A stretch of DNA of 64,000 nt from Acidimicrobium ferrooxidans (GTDB taxonomy: Bacteria; Actinomycetota; Geothermincolia; Fen-727; Anoxymicrobiaceae): positions 901,190 through 965,189 of the forward strand of contig DYIU01000002.1 in NCBI GenBank assembly GCA_020723485.1. The letters run 5' to 3'. Positions 1 to 7,780 of the stretch are shown here, piece by piece. Within the stretch, counting starts at the first letter, position 1; every line of letters starts with the position of its first letter. A program made the position numbers and the translations under genes. The notes beneath the pieces are model-generated. The model had not been told where the DNA came from. It saw nothing but the letters and a program-made list of their open reading frames with translations, and did not search any database.

Positions 1-80
1 TCAGGTCGTTTTGTTGCATCTGTTTCCCTGCCGCGAATCACGCCTGGGAGTGCAACAAAACGACCTGACCCCGATTTTGC
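1..80. repeat. Palindromic repeat element (copy 1, cut by window start)
   Basis: Positions 1-18 and 51-68 are perfect 18-base inverted arms containing TCAGGTCGTTTTGTTGCA, separated by a 32-base loop. The right arm continues into CCCCGATTTTGC and ends one base before the stop codon of the ligase gene (TAG on the minus strand at 82-84). The core CAACAAAACGACCTGACCCC recurs at about 45031-45050, and related sequences occur near 4604, 38459, 32704, 50033 and 54642. It resembles REP/RAYT-type palindromes, but no transposase gene is present. It may form an RNA hairpin at the gene end. Confidence 0.8.
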
Positions 81-81
81 G

Positions 82-1584
82 CTAGAGTTCGGGGCGCTTG
101 TCGACGAAATGGAGCTCCTTCATGCAGTCGTCCGCTCGAAGCTGCTCCACCAGGTCGTCCAGTGGCAGGAACTCGATCGAGTTCGGCTTTACCTCGGTGG
201 CGTGCTCGAGCAGGGACTCGAGCTCGAGCCGGAGCTCCTCGCGGTCGCTTCCCTCGGTGGGCGCCACGAATACGTCAAGGACGTCCACCTCGTAGGGATC
301 GCCGCCGGACTTCGTTATCTGCACCTGCCACTCCTCGACCCGCGGGTGGCCGTCCAGCACGGTGCAGAACGCGCCCTGGTCCACAAGGGTTCCCTTCAGC
401 TTGATGAGAGAAAAGCCCTTGACCGCGCCGCACCTGGAGATGTCGCTACCCAGCCGGGGTACCCTCCTGCCGCAGGAAGGGCACGGCTCGTAGACCAGGC
501 CGCCCCTCACGAAGTCGCCGGTGCGGAACCTCACGACGGACGTGCCCTGGCCCTCGAGGCAGGTGTAGACCAGCTCGCCGTCCTCTCCCTCGGCGACGGG
601 GTCTCCCGTCTCGGGATCCACCAACTCGAAGTAGTCCATGTCGGGAAAGATGTGGTAGCCGGTATCGCAGTCCGGCGCGCACTCCGAGAATGCCTTTCGA
701 CCCTCGGTGAACCCCAGTGCCCCCACTATATAGAAGTCTCTAGCGCCCATCGCTTCCAGGAACCCGGCCATCTTCTCCTTCATGCCCTCGGAGATCCGCT
801 CGCCGGAAATGATGACCGCCTTGACGGAGGAGAAATCGCTGCCGGCCGCGGCGGCGGTACGGAGAAGGTGATATGTGTAGCTCGGCATGCCGATTATCCC
901 GCTCGCCCCCATCGTCTCCACGGCGTAGATTATCCGCTGGGTGCCGAGCCCGCGGCCCCCTCCCGAGTCCAGTGAGAGTATCCCGGCCCGGTCAAGGGCT
1001 CGGGAGGTCATCCAGAATCCCAGGTGGGGAGCGAAAGGCATCGCGTTGACCACCGTGGACCCCATAGAGTCGATCAGTGTGCCGTACCCGGCGAGCTCCA
1101 GGACCCTGCGCCCCGCCTCGGCCATGCGCAGGACGTCCTGGCGCGCGTAGAGTATCGGTGTCGGGATGCCGGTCCTCCCGGTAGTGAACTGTATGTGAAC
1201 GGGCCAGTAGTCGCGGTGGGTCCGCTCGGCCACGAACTCTTCGCCCTTGAACAGCCTGTCCAACCTGCGCCGCGCGTACTTGAGCCTCGGCATGTACCGG
1301 TTCATGAGCTCCTCGTCTGGCTGAAGGATGAACCTCCGGAACCTGTCAGGGTCGTCCGGGCCGGGCGCGATGTCGGCCTTGTAGGTGAACGGCAGCCCCC
1401 GCAGGTCTTCGACCCTCCGGATGCGGTGGGGGTCTATCCTGTTGTCATCGAAGAGTTTGCGGTAGAACTCGCTGTAGGGGTAGAGCTGGGTACGGATGAA
1501 GTAGGAGAGCTTGCGGTCACGATACTCACGCTGCTCATCGAATGACATCCGGTCCCAGTTCCGGGACCATATCTCCCGGGCCAT
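82..1584 (-). CDS. Phenylacetate-CoA ligase (PaaK)-like adenylate-forming enzyme
   Basis: This 500-residue protein belongs to the AMP-dependent synthetase superfamily, which activates a carboxylate with ATP and transfers it to CoA or another thiol. Visible signatures are a P-loop-like TTGRTGIPTP near residue 135, the central IIGMPSYTYHLLRTAA stretch typical of PaaK relatives, RTGDFV in the hinge region, and a CPSCGRR cysteine pair also seen in PaaK-type enzymes. It is longer than typical PaaK (about 430 residues), with an extended N terminus. The ATG at 1584 has GAAAGG upstream. It lies downstream of a DUF362 gene on the same strand. The substrate is unknown; an aryl or acyl acid is likely. 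Confidence 0.75.
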   Translation of the reverse strand: MAREIWSRNWDRMSFDEQREYRDRKLSYFIRTQLYPYSEFYRKLFDDNRIDPHRIRRVEDLRGLPFTYKADIAPGPDDPDRFRRFILQPDEELMNRYMPRLKYARRRLDRLFKGEEFVAERTHRDYWPVHIQFTTGRTGIPTPILYARQDVLRMAEAGRRVLELAGYGTLIDSMGSTVVNAMPFAPHLGFWMTSRALDRAGILSLDSGGGRGLGTQRIIYAVETMGASGIIGMPSYTYHLLRTAAAAGSDFSSVKAVIISGERISEGMKEKMAGFLEAMGARDFYIVGALGFTEGRKAFSECAPDCDTGYHIFPDMDYFELVDPETGDPVAEGEDGELVYTCLEGQGTSVVRFRTGDFVRGGLVYEPCPSCGRRVPRLGSDISRCGAVKGFSLIKLKGTLVDQGAFCTVLDGHPRVEEWQVQITKSGGDPYEVDVLDVFVAPTEGSDREELRLELESLLEHATEVKPNSIEFLPLDDLVEQLRADDCMKELHFVDKRPEL

Positions 1585-1696
1585 CGCGCAATCCTTTCGG
1601 GGCGTTCAACTCGTGCGCGCAAACATAATACAAGAACCGGGGCAGTAATACACTCGCTCGCGGCCGGCCCGGGGCTCGGCTCTGCGCTGCGGGGCC

Positions 1697-2959
1697 CTAC
1701 TGTATCTTGAGTGGGTCGGGCCGGCGCCTGAATATCCTCTCGGCCTGCCACCCGTAGCCCGCCACGTATCCCCTGGCCACGTCGTGGTAGTGCGTACTTG
1801 ACGGGACCATCCCCTGGTATCTCTGTATCGTGAACGCGGTCTTCATCGGAAGGGGCGGGCAGCCCGGCAGGTAGTATCCCCTGTCGCGGTGCCCGTAAGC
1901 GCACTGGCCCACCACCAGCGTCTTCCGTGGGTCCAGGTCGCCCGGCAGGTCCTCAAGGCCCCTGCCGATGACCACGTTCATCTCGCGGATGCGCCGCCCC
2001 GGCTTCTCGAGCCAGGCGTCCAGTGCGACACGGACCATTCCCCTGCATCCATTCGCGCAGCACCTCTCCGGGCCCTGGAACACCCGGATATTGGGGGAGA
2101 CTCCCTCGAGCTGCGAACTCGGCCTCCTGAAATCGCGCGCGTGGTCCTCGACCTTCTCTCCAACGACCTCTATCTCGCCGTCGGAGAGCGGCCCGACCCC
2201 GGCTTCCTCGAGATAGCGAAGGTGGTCTATCTCCCGCGGTTTGAAGCCCATGAGCCTGCACGCGACCGCATCAACCGCAAGGCCGTTCGCCCCGCCCACT
2301 ATCACTCCCATCTCCACCGGCGAGGCCAGCATCGGGCCTTCACCCTCGCCGGCGACGATGCTGTCGGCGATGACCAGGTCTGGCGGGCGCACCCTGTAGA
2401 GGTCCGCGATCTTCTCCTGGAGGGTGCCGTCCGTGTGGTTGTCCACGCGCGGCGACTGCCTCTGGAAGCCCATGTTGTTCTTGACCGAGAGCGTGACCTT
2501 GGCGAACTTGTTGACCTTTATCTTGGGAAGGCTCACGAAGAGGTCGGCCTCCGTCCATACGGCCGGGACGACGAAGGACCCCTGTATCACCGGGTTCGGG
2601 ACTTCTACCCTTACGTGGCGTTCCTCGTCGAAGTACACCGGCTTGGCTATGCCGTTGATGTAGGGGTAGATTCCCATGCAGTAGAACGCCGAGCGCGAGG
2701 GGCCGATGACTGAGTCCTCGCCCACCAGGACCATCCGCGCCCCGAGGTCGTTCAGCGCCTGGGCTACTCCCTGGACGAAGGGCGGCTGGGTGACGACTCC
2801 CACAGTAGCCGGGATATGGCTCGGGTACACGAAGCTCGGCTTGATGAATACGCTCTTGCCTTTCGGGTTGACGCCGCTCGAGGCGATTATCTCCCTGGCC
2901 GCCGCCCGTATCCCCGCGGGGTCATAATCCTTCTGTGGGTGGATGAACACCTTCTCCAT
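1697..2959 (-). CDS. DUF362 family protein with cysteine-rich C-terminal region
   Basis: The 420-residue product has the DUF362 signature: an N-terminal GKSVFIKPSFV strand, a lysine-rich SLPKIKVNKFAKVTLSVKN segment near residue 150, and VEMGVIVGGANGLAVDAVACRLMGF near 220. DUF362 proteins are often fused to or encoded beside ferredoxin domains; their reaction is not well defined. Here the C-terminal third has no ferredoxin but contains clustered cysteines (ERCCANGCRG, then GQCAYGH and LPGCPP) that could bind metal. The start ATG at 2959 has a weak upstream Shine-Dalgarno. A 112-base gap separates it from the downstream ligase gene on the same strand. Confidence 0.7.
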   Translation of the reverse strand: MEKVFIHPQKDYDPAGIRAAAREIIASSGVNPKGKSVFIKPSFVYPSHIPATVGVVTQPPFVQGVAQALNDLGARMVLVGEDSVIGPSRSAFYCMGIYPYINGIAKPVYFDEERHVRVEVPNPVIQGSFVVPAVWTEADLFVSLPKIKVNKFAKVTLSVKNNMGFQRQSPRVDNHTDGTLQEKIADLYRVRPPDLVIADSIVAGEGEGPMLASPVEMGVIVGGANGLAVDAVACRLMGFKPREIDHLRYLEEAGVGPLSDGEIEVVGEKVEDHARDFRRPSSQLEGVSPNIRVFQGPERCCANGCRGMVRVALDAWLEKPGRRIREMNVVIGRGLEDLPGDLDPRKTLVVGQCAYGHRDRGYYLPGCPPLPMKTAFTIQRYQGMVPSSTHYHDVARGYVAGYGWQAERIFRRRPDPLKIQ

Positions 2960-3025
2960 GGCACCGTCCTGTCATTTAGCAGCCCCGACCTCCGGCCGGC
3001 GGCAACCGCTTCCTTCGCTGTGACC

Positions 3026-3589
3026 TCAGCTGGGCGAGAGAAACTTGGAGAACTTCATCATCGCGATCGGGTGGGCCGGGAGGCCGATGATCTTCATCTC
3101 GCCGGACATCAGCTTGCTCGCGATATTCTTGCCCTCAGGCGTCTGCATGAACTTTATCGCCGCCAGCCCGGCGGGCATCTGCGCCATCTGCATCAGGGTC
3201 TCGTAGTCGCAGACTATCTTGATGTCCGGGTTTACAACACCGGGCTCCAGGAGTATGCGCCCTCCCGCGAAGGTCATGGTGATAGCGGTCTCCGGCTGCT
3301 CGACCGGCTCGATGGCGACCGAGAGATTGAACGAGTCCAGCACCGCGAGCTTGGCCGGGTCCTTGAGGAACTCGCCGAAGAGGGACTTCATGATATAGCC
3401 GAGGCCGCTGATGTTCTCTTCGTCCTTTACCTTGAGCCTGTCCTCCGGGTCGATGGCGCAGGGCGCGGCCGGCTTCCTGGCCTTAGAGAGCGCGTAGGCC
3501 ACTCCGCCGGCTATGCCCGCCAGCACCAGCAGGCGCAGGAGCTTGCTCTTCTTCTTCTTCGGCTTGCTTTCTTTTTTCGCCCTTGCCAT
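3026..3589 (-). CDS. Membrane-anchored SCP2-like protein
   Basis: The predicted protein has 187 residues. A lysine-rich start (ARAKKESKPKKKKSK) precedes one hydrophobic helix (LLRLLVLAGIAGGVAYAL), so it is probably anchored with its C-terminal domain outside or at the membrane face. The C-terminal part (PDIKIVCDYETLMQMAQMP, then GEMKIIGLPAHPI) looks like an SCP2/sterol-carrier lipid-binding fold, in which a G(x)MK(I/V)xG strand is common. The ATG at 3589 was preferred over the upstream ATG at 3613 because GGGGG lies six to seven bases before it. It precedes the FAD enzyme and AOR genes only in map order; transcription runs from AOR towards it. The family call is by pattern only. Confidence 0.55.
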   Translation of the reverse strand: MARAKKESKPKKKKSKLLRLLVLAGIAGGVAYALSKARKPAAPCAIDPEDRLKVKDEENISGLGYIMKSLFGEFLKDPAKLAVLDSFNLSVAIEPVEQPETAITMTFAGGRILLEPGVVNPDIKIVCDYETLMQMAQMPAGLAAIKFMQTPEGKNIASKLMSGEMKIIGLPAHPIAMMKFSKFLSPS

Positions 3590-3624
3590 GAAAGACCCCC
3601 TTTTCCGCCGCACGCTCGGTGCGG

Positions 3625-4995
3625 CTAAACCTGCGCGACGCCGGTATCGGCGGCGTGGAACCCGCTCATAATAGCGCCTTCGAGTGTCGGTGACGAGGTC
3701 CAGTCCCCCGCCAGGAGGAGATTCGAAGTGCCGCTCCCGTGGCCGGCCAGGGCGCGGACCCTCGCCGCGTGCCCCGTCGACACGACCGGCATCCCGAACT
3801 CGTGCCTGTCGACACGGGAGGCTGCCGGGTCCCCGCCGAGGCGGTAGACCCTCTCCGCTTCACAGACCGCCAGGTCCACAAGCCCGGTGTCGCCGCCCTG
3901 CATGAGCGCTTCCGCTTCACGTCCTGTGAAGACTACGGTCACGACCGATGCTCCCCCCGGGGCGTACTCGTCGGCCTTTCCGGCGTTAGTGGAGACCCAG
4001 CTCGCCCTGAAACCCTCAGAGCGCGGGAGGAGCACCGGCCCCGCCGTGCCCGAAGCCCCTTCCGGGTAAGCGAGGTTGACCACGACGCCTGGAGTGTAGA
4101 CAGCCGCCGCTGCCGCCTCGCGGGCGGCGCCCCCGAGTTCGGGGCAAACGCCGAGAGCGAGCGGGGCCGGGAGCGAGCATACCACCAGGTCCGCCGCGTG
4201 TTCTCCGACCTCACCGGTGGCTACGCTCCGTGAAGTGACGCCTGAGGCGCGACCGTTATCTACCATCACGCCCGTCACCTCGATCCCGGTGCGGATCTCG
4301 ACCCTGCGCGCCATCGCCCCCGCGAGCGAACCTACACCTGTGGTGAAGCTGACCGTCCTGTCCGCGAGCGCCAACCTCACGGCCGCCATTAGCCCAGCCG
4401 CACTCGTCCTGTCGAGCTCGGCACCGAAAGCGCAGAGTGCGAGAGGCTCGGCCAGGGCGTCCCGGAAGCTCTCCGGTGCGCCGTCGGCGAGCAACGAGGC
4501 CGCGGTGACCGCGTCACCCCTCTCCCACCACCCGGGAAACCTGATGTTGAAAGAGCGGTAATGGGCCAGCAGGGCCATGCACGCTCCGAGAGAACGCAAA
4601 AACGCAACAAGATGACCTGACCCCGATGTTGCGCTGAGCAGGCGTGCGACCGAGCGAGCGTTCCGGGGCAGGAACTCAATGACGCGGCCGCTGTTGTAGA
4701 TGCCCTGCGGAGCGCCCGGCATGCGGAACGTCTCCCCTATGCCGAGCTCTATCGCGGTCTTGAGGAAGGAGTCGAAGGAATCCCTGCAGTACTGCGCGCC
4801 GGTGTCGAAGATGTAACCGCCGGTGTTCACGGTGCGGCAGCGGCCGCCCGTGTCGGACTCCTTCTCGAGCACGGTGACCCGCCAGCCGAGGCGCCCCAGG
4901 CGGTACGCCGCGGCAAGGCCCGCCATTCCGCCCCCCGCTACTACCGCGGTCCCGGCGGAGGTCCTGTCGTCAGCGCTCTCAGGCACTCCAGGCAC
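3625..4995 (-). CDS. FAD-dependent desaturase/amine-oxidase-like oxidoreductase with an in-frame palindromic insertion
   Basis: This 456-residue flavoprotein has an N-terminal Rossmann dinucleotide motif (VVAGGGMAGLAAAYRLG) followed by LEKESDTGGRC, the pattern of phytoene desaturase, protoporphyrinogen oxidase and amine oxidases. The C terminus has LLLAGDWTSSPTLEGAIMSG, the FAD ribityl-binding segment. GTG at 4995 is the start, preceded by GAAGGAAG; the AOR gene ends 11 bases upstream, so the two are probably cotranscribed. Residues 121-131 (SATSGSGHLVA) are encoded entirely by a copy of the palindromic repeat found elsewhere in the window, inserted without breaking the frame. The substrate is unknown. 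Confidence 0.8.
   Translation of the reverse strand: MPGVPESADDRTSAGTAVVAGGGMAGLAAAYRLGRLGWRVTVLEKESDTGGRCRTVNTGGYIFDTGAQYCRDSFDSFLKTAIELGIGETFRMPGAPQGIYNSGRVIEFLPRNARSVARLLSATSGSGHLVAFLRSLGACMALLAHYRSFNIRFPGWWERGDAVTAASLLADGAPESFRDALAEPLALCAFGAELDRTSAAGLMAAVRLALADRTVSFTTGVGSLAGAMARRVEIRTGIEVTGVMVDNGRASGVTSRSVATGEVGEHAADLVVCSLPAPLALGVCPELGGAAREAAAAAVYTPGVVVNLAYPEGASGTAGPVLLPRSEGFRASWVSTNAGKADEYAPGGASVVTVVFTGREAEALMQGGDTGLVDLAVCEAERVYRLGGDPAASRVDRHEFGMPVVSTGHAARVRALAGHGSGTSNLLLAGDWTSSPTLEGAIMSGFHAADTGVAQV
4604..4632. repeat. Palindromic repeat unit inside a coding gene (copy 2)
   Basis: This is a 29-base unit with terminal inverted repeats GCAACA and TGTTGC around the core GACCTGACCCC. Extended to position 4635 it matches the right half of the element at 50-82 at about 29 of 32 positions, including the trailing GCGCT. 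It lies inside the flavoprotein gene and is translated as 11 residues in frame. Outside this gene, related units lie between genes or at their ends. Confidence 0.8.
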
Positions 4996-5006
4996 CGGCT
5001 TCCTTC

Positions 5007-6881
5007 TCAGAGGTCCAGCATCCCGGCGAGCACCCCGAGGTCGAGCTCCTCCAGCTTCTCCCGGGAGACTTTCCCGCTCTCGTCCAGGTTGCGGTACTCG
5101 TAGTAATCTTTTTTCATCAGCTCGAAATCAGGTATGGAACCGGCGTGGGCCCCCTCCTCGACGGGGACCGCGATCCTCGGTGGCATCACATCTTCTTCGC
5201 CGTCGGTGCCCCACAGCGCCTGCAGGCCGCGCTTTATGAACCAGATGCGCTCTCCGACCCTCATGAACTCGTCCAGGTCGTAGTCGAAGCCGGTGACAGC
5301 GTTCATGGCCTCGAGGAGCGAGTCCTCGTTCCAGGCTATCGCGGTGAACAGGCACACAACCGCGGAGTTGAATATCTGCCCCAGCTCCTGGGCCCTGGCG
5401 GTGAGGTAGCCCTTCCCTACGCTCGACTGCTCCTCCACGTTCTCGCCCAGGCCTATCTTCGGGAGCATCACGCTGCTGCCCTGCTCCAGGTAGAGGTTTG
5501 TGCTGGCGCAGTGGCAGCCGCCGCGTACGGAGGTAGCGTACGCAATGGCGAATCCGTGGAAGGCCCTTGGGTCGTGCGCCGGGAGGTCGAGGCCCCGCGC
5601 CTGAACCGCCATGTCGGGCGCCTCTCCCCCAATCGACCCGGCGAGCGCGCGGCTGCCCTCGGCCATGCGAGCTCCGAATCCCTCGTTGGTGGCCACGAGC
5701 TCGATGAGCCTGAGCATCCCTTCAGGGTCGCCCCAGCCTATTGCTATCCCGTCGCATTCCTCGGGACTGAGGAGGCCTTTCTCCTGGCACTCCGTGACGA
5801 CCGCTATGGCCTCTCCGAGGGAGATGGTGTCCATGCCGTACCTGTTGCAGAGCTCGTTGCCCTTCGCCACGCTCGCCACGTCGCCGTTCATCAGGTTGGT
5901 CCCGAGCATGCAGATGGTCTCGTACTCCGGACCGGCGCCCTGCTCCAGCTTGAACGGCCCTTCGTCCACTTTCACCACGCGCTTACAGCCTATCGGGCAT
6001 GCCCAGCAGGCGTAGTTCTTGACCAGTATCTCGTCGCAGTACGTGGGGCCGTTCAGGGTGCCTATCACCTCGTCGGCCTCGCCGACCTGCCAGTTCTTGA
6101 AGGGCACGTCGCCGAGCCAGGAGCCCACCTCGAGGTTGGCGTTCGTGCCGAACTCCCTGAGCGATTCGACGACCAGCGCCCCGGAGATGAAGTCCATGAC
6201 CCCCTTGCGCCACTCCTTGAGCGCCTCCGGGTCGGCGGGCTCCTGTTTGTTCCCCGCGCCCACTACCGCTATCGCCTTCAGGTTCTTGGAGCCCATGACG
6301 GCGCCCATACCGGTGCGCCCGGCGATGTGATGTTTGTCGTGCACGATCGCGGCGAACCGGACCCCTCTCTCGCCAGCCTGGCCTATGGCCGCGACCTTCG
6401 GCTTCCTGCCGGACTCCTCCTTGCCCCTTTCAGCCAGGATGTCGGCCGTCTCGTAGGTGTCCTTCCCCCACAGGTCATCCGCGTCACGGAGCTCGACCTG
6501 GTCTCCGTTAATCCACAGGTAGACGGGCTTCCCGGACGCGCCGGTGAAGATTATCCCGTCATACCCGGCGGCTTTCAGTTCCGGCCCCAGGTAGCCCCCG
6601 CACGAGGCTTCGCCCCAGTGACCCGTGAGCGGCGAGCGCGCCACGACCGCGAACCTGTTGCCTCCGGGCACCCTGCTGCCGGTCCATGGGCCTGTCATCA
6701 GAATCATGGGGTTGTCCGGTCCCAGCGGGTCGACGTCGCCCGGGAACCGGTCGAGGTACATCTTGGCTCCTAGCCCGGAGCCGCCAAGGTAGTCGCGGCA
6801 GTCACTCTCGTCCAACTCATGGGTCTGGATGCCGCCGGTCGAGAGGTCGACTTCCAGGACCTTGCCAGCGTAGCCATGCAT
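5007..6881 (-). CDS. aor: Aldehyde ferredoxin oxidoreductase (tungsten/molybdenum bis-pterin)
   Basis: The 624-residue protein matches AOR family length and order. The N-terminal AOR domain has YAGKVLEVDLSTG, SGLGAKMYLDRF and NRFAVVARSPLTGHWGEASCGG; HHIAGRTGMGAVMGSKNLKAIAV follows near residue 190. A CWACPIGC motif near residue 290 (CxxCxxxC) and a later GGCHC near 453 supply the [4Fe-4S] ligands. AOR enzymes oxidise aldehydes to carboxylates using ferredoxin, or run in reverse. ATG at 6881 has GGAGG seven bases upstream. It is probably the first gene of an operon with the downstream flavoprotein. Substrate specificity within the AOR/FOR/GAPOR family cannot be assigned. Confidence 0.92.
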   Translation of the reverse strand: MHGYAGKVLEVDLSTGGIQTHELDESDCRDYLGGSGLGAKMYLDRFPGDVDPLGPDNPMILMTGPWTGSRVPGGNRFAVVARSPLTGHWGEASCGGYLGPELKAAGYDGIIFTGASGKPVYLWINGDQVELRDADDLWGKDTYETADILAERGKEESGRKPKVAAIGQAGERGVRFAAIVHDKHHIAGRTGMGAVMGSKNLKAIAVVGAGNKQEPADPEALKEWRKGVMDFISGALVVESLREFGTNANLEVGSWLGDVPFKNWQVGEADEVIGTLNGPTYCDEILVKNYACWACPIGCKRVVKVDEGPFKLEQGAGPEYETICMLGTNLMNGDVASVAKGNELCNRYGMDTISLGEAIAVVTECQEKGLLSPEECDGIAIGWGDPEGMLRLIELVATNEGFGARMAEGSRALAGSIGGEAPDMAVQARGLDLPAHDPRAFHGFAIAYATSVRGGCHCASTNLYLEQGSSVMLPKIGLGENVEEQSSVGKGYLTARAQELGQIFNSAVVCLFTAIAWNEDSLLEAMNAVTGFDYDLDEFMRVGERIWFIKRGLQALWGTDGEEDVMPPRIAVPVEEGAHAGSIPDFELMKKDYYEYRNLDESGKVSREKLEELDLGVLAGMLDL

Positions 6882-6937
6882 TAAGAACCTCCGTCATATC
6901 GGCCGTGGAACCGGCCTCCAGCTTGAGAGCAACGTGA

Positions 6938-6966
6938 ATGATATCAATGCCTCTTCAGAGTAGCAA
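6938..6966 (-). promoter_or_regulatory. Candidate promoter for the AOR operon
   Basis: On the minus strand, TTGCTA (6966-6961) and TATCAT (6943-6938) are separated by exactly 17 bases. Transcription would start about 50 bases before the AOR start codon. It is a sequence match only. Confidence 0.5.
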
Positions 6967-7074
6967 GCGCCGCGCACTCGCAAGTGCAATCGCACTTCTT
7001 GTTCCGCGACCCGTTAGCGTTTCGCGACGTCCAAACGTTGTACGGACAGTGGCGGCAGCCTGAGAGCCGCGGTT

Positions 7075-7104
7075 TTGAAAACGCGCGGCCCGTGGTGCTA
7101 CCAT
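7075..7104 (+). promoter_or_regulatory. Candidate promoter for the thioredoxin-like/ferredoxin operon
   Basis: TTGAAA (7075-7080) and TACCAT (7099-7104) are separated by 18 bases, about 40 bases upstream of the lipoprotein start. The 262-base gap 6882-7143 thus appears to hold divergent promoters and nothing else recognisable. Confidence 0.45.
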
Positions 7105-7143
7105 TACAGACGTCGGTGAGCGAAAGGACCCCGGAGGTCGAAA

Positions 7144-7614
7144 ATGAGGACAAAGACGGCGTTCGCCGCGGCTCTCGCGGCGGGGATCTTGATCGCGGCG
7201 GCGCTCGCCGCCCTGGCCGGCTGCGGAGGGTCGGACCAGCCCAAGGTTATGGTGTTCCTCGGCAAGAGCAGCAAATCCTACGAGACCATGAAGCCTGTCG
7301 TGGACAAGCTCCAGAAGGATTACGAGGGCAAGGTCACCTGGGTGACCGTCGACTACGACGACCCCGCAAACAAGGCCGAGATGGAAAAGTACCACGTCTC
7401 CATGAACCCCACGGTGATAATCTTCAACTCCAAAGGAGAGATAAAAGAGACGTTCATGGGAGCGGCCCGCGAGGACATGCTCTCTATGTCTATTGACAGC
7501 TACCTGCCCTCGAGCGGGACCAAGCAGAGCTCACAGCCGGGCTCCGTCACCGCCCCGGGCACCACCGGCACCTCGACGGTTCCGATGAACCCGCTGCCGG
7601 GCACCGGCCAGTAG
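7144..7614 (+). CDS. Thioredoxin-fold lipoprotein lacking the CXXC motif
   Basis: The 156-residue protein starts with a lipoprotein signal (MRTKTAFAAALAAG..., lipobox LAGC near residue 27). It continues with a thioredoxin-like pattern: VMVFLGKSSKSYETMKPVVDKL, VTWVTVDYDDPANKAEMEKYHV, then the cis-proline strand MNPTVIIFNSKGE. The usual CXXC position reads KSSKSY, so no thiol pair is available. A Pro/Thr/Gly-rich tail follows. The start has CGGAGG upstream. The stop codon overlaps the Shine-Dalgarno of the next gene, so the three genes 7144-8683 are probably translated from one mRNA. It may be a structural or chaperone-like partner rather than an oxidoreductase. Confidence 0.7.
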   Translation: MRTKTAFAAALAAGILIAAALAALAGCGGSDQPKVMVFLGKSSKSYETMKPVVDKLQKDYEGKVTWVTVDYDDPANKAEMEKYHVSMNPTVIIFNSKGEIKETFMGAAREDMLSMSIDSYLPSSGTKQSSQPGSVTAPGTTGTSTVPMNPLPGTGQ

Positions 7615-7622
7615 GAGGGTTT

Positions 7623-7778
7623 GTGAGCATGGCCCGTCGCTTGAACAGAGTGCGCGCCGCCTGGGTACTGGCCGCCCTGTTCGCCACCATGCTCACCGCG
7701 GGCCTGCTGTTCGGCGGCTTCGGCCAGGTGCTCGCCAACGGCATCGTCATCTGCCTCGACTGCATAGGGCTCATATAG
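7623..7778 (+). CDS. CXXC-motif membrane microprotein (CD1871A-like)
   Basis: GTG at 7623 (MSMARRLN...) or the in-frame ATG at 7629 opens a 49-51 residue protein with one hydrophobic helix (AAWVLAALFATMLTAGLLFG) and a C-terminal ICLDCIGLI. AGGAGG at 7613-7618 serves either start. Small proteins ending in an I-C-L-x-C-I-G pattern, recalled as the CD1871A family, are known next to NapH-like ferredoxin membrane proteins, and that is the context here. The CXXC could carry electrons or bind a metal at the membrane surface, complementing the preceding thioredoxin-like protein that lacks its own. The family assignment is from memory of the motif and context. Confidence 0.7.
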   Translation: MSMARRLNRVRAAWVLAALFATMLTAGLLFGGFGQVLANGIVICLDCIGLI

Positions 7779-7780
7779 AG

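Noticed and set aside
5145-6773. 542-codon open frame antisense to AOR, and similar long antisense frames (42100-43758, 51916-53268, 53358-54752)
   Set aside because: GC-rich coding DNA gives long stop-free antisense frames. Composition is His/Arg/Val-rich, with no motifs or ribosome sites, and the opposite strands carry clear conserved proteins.
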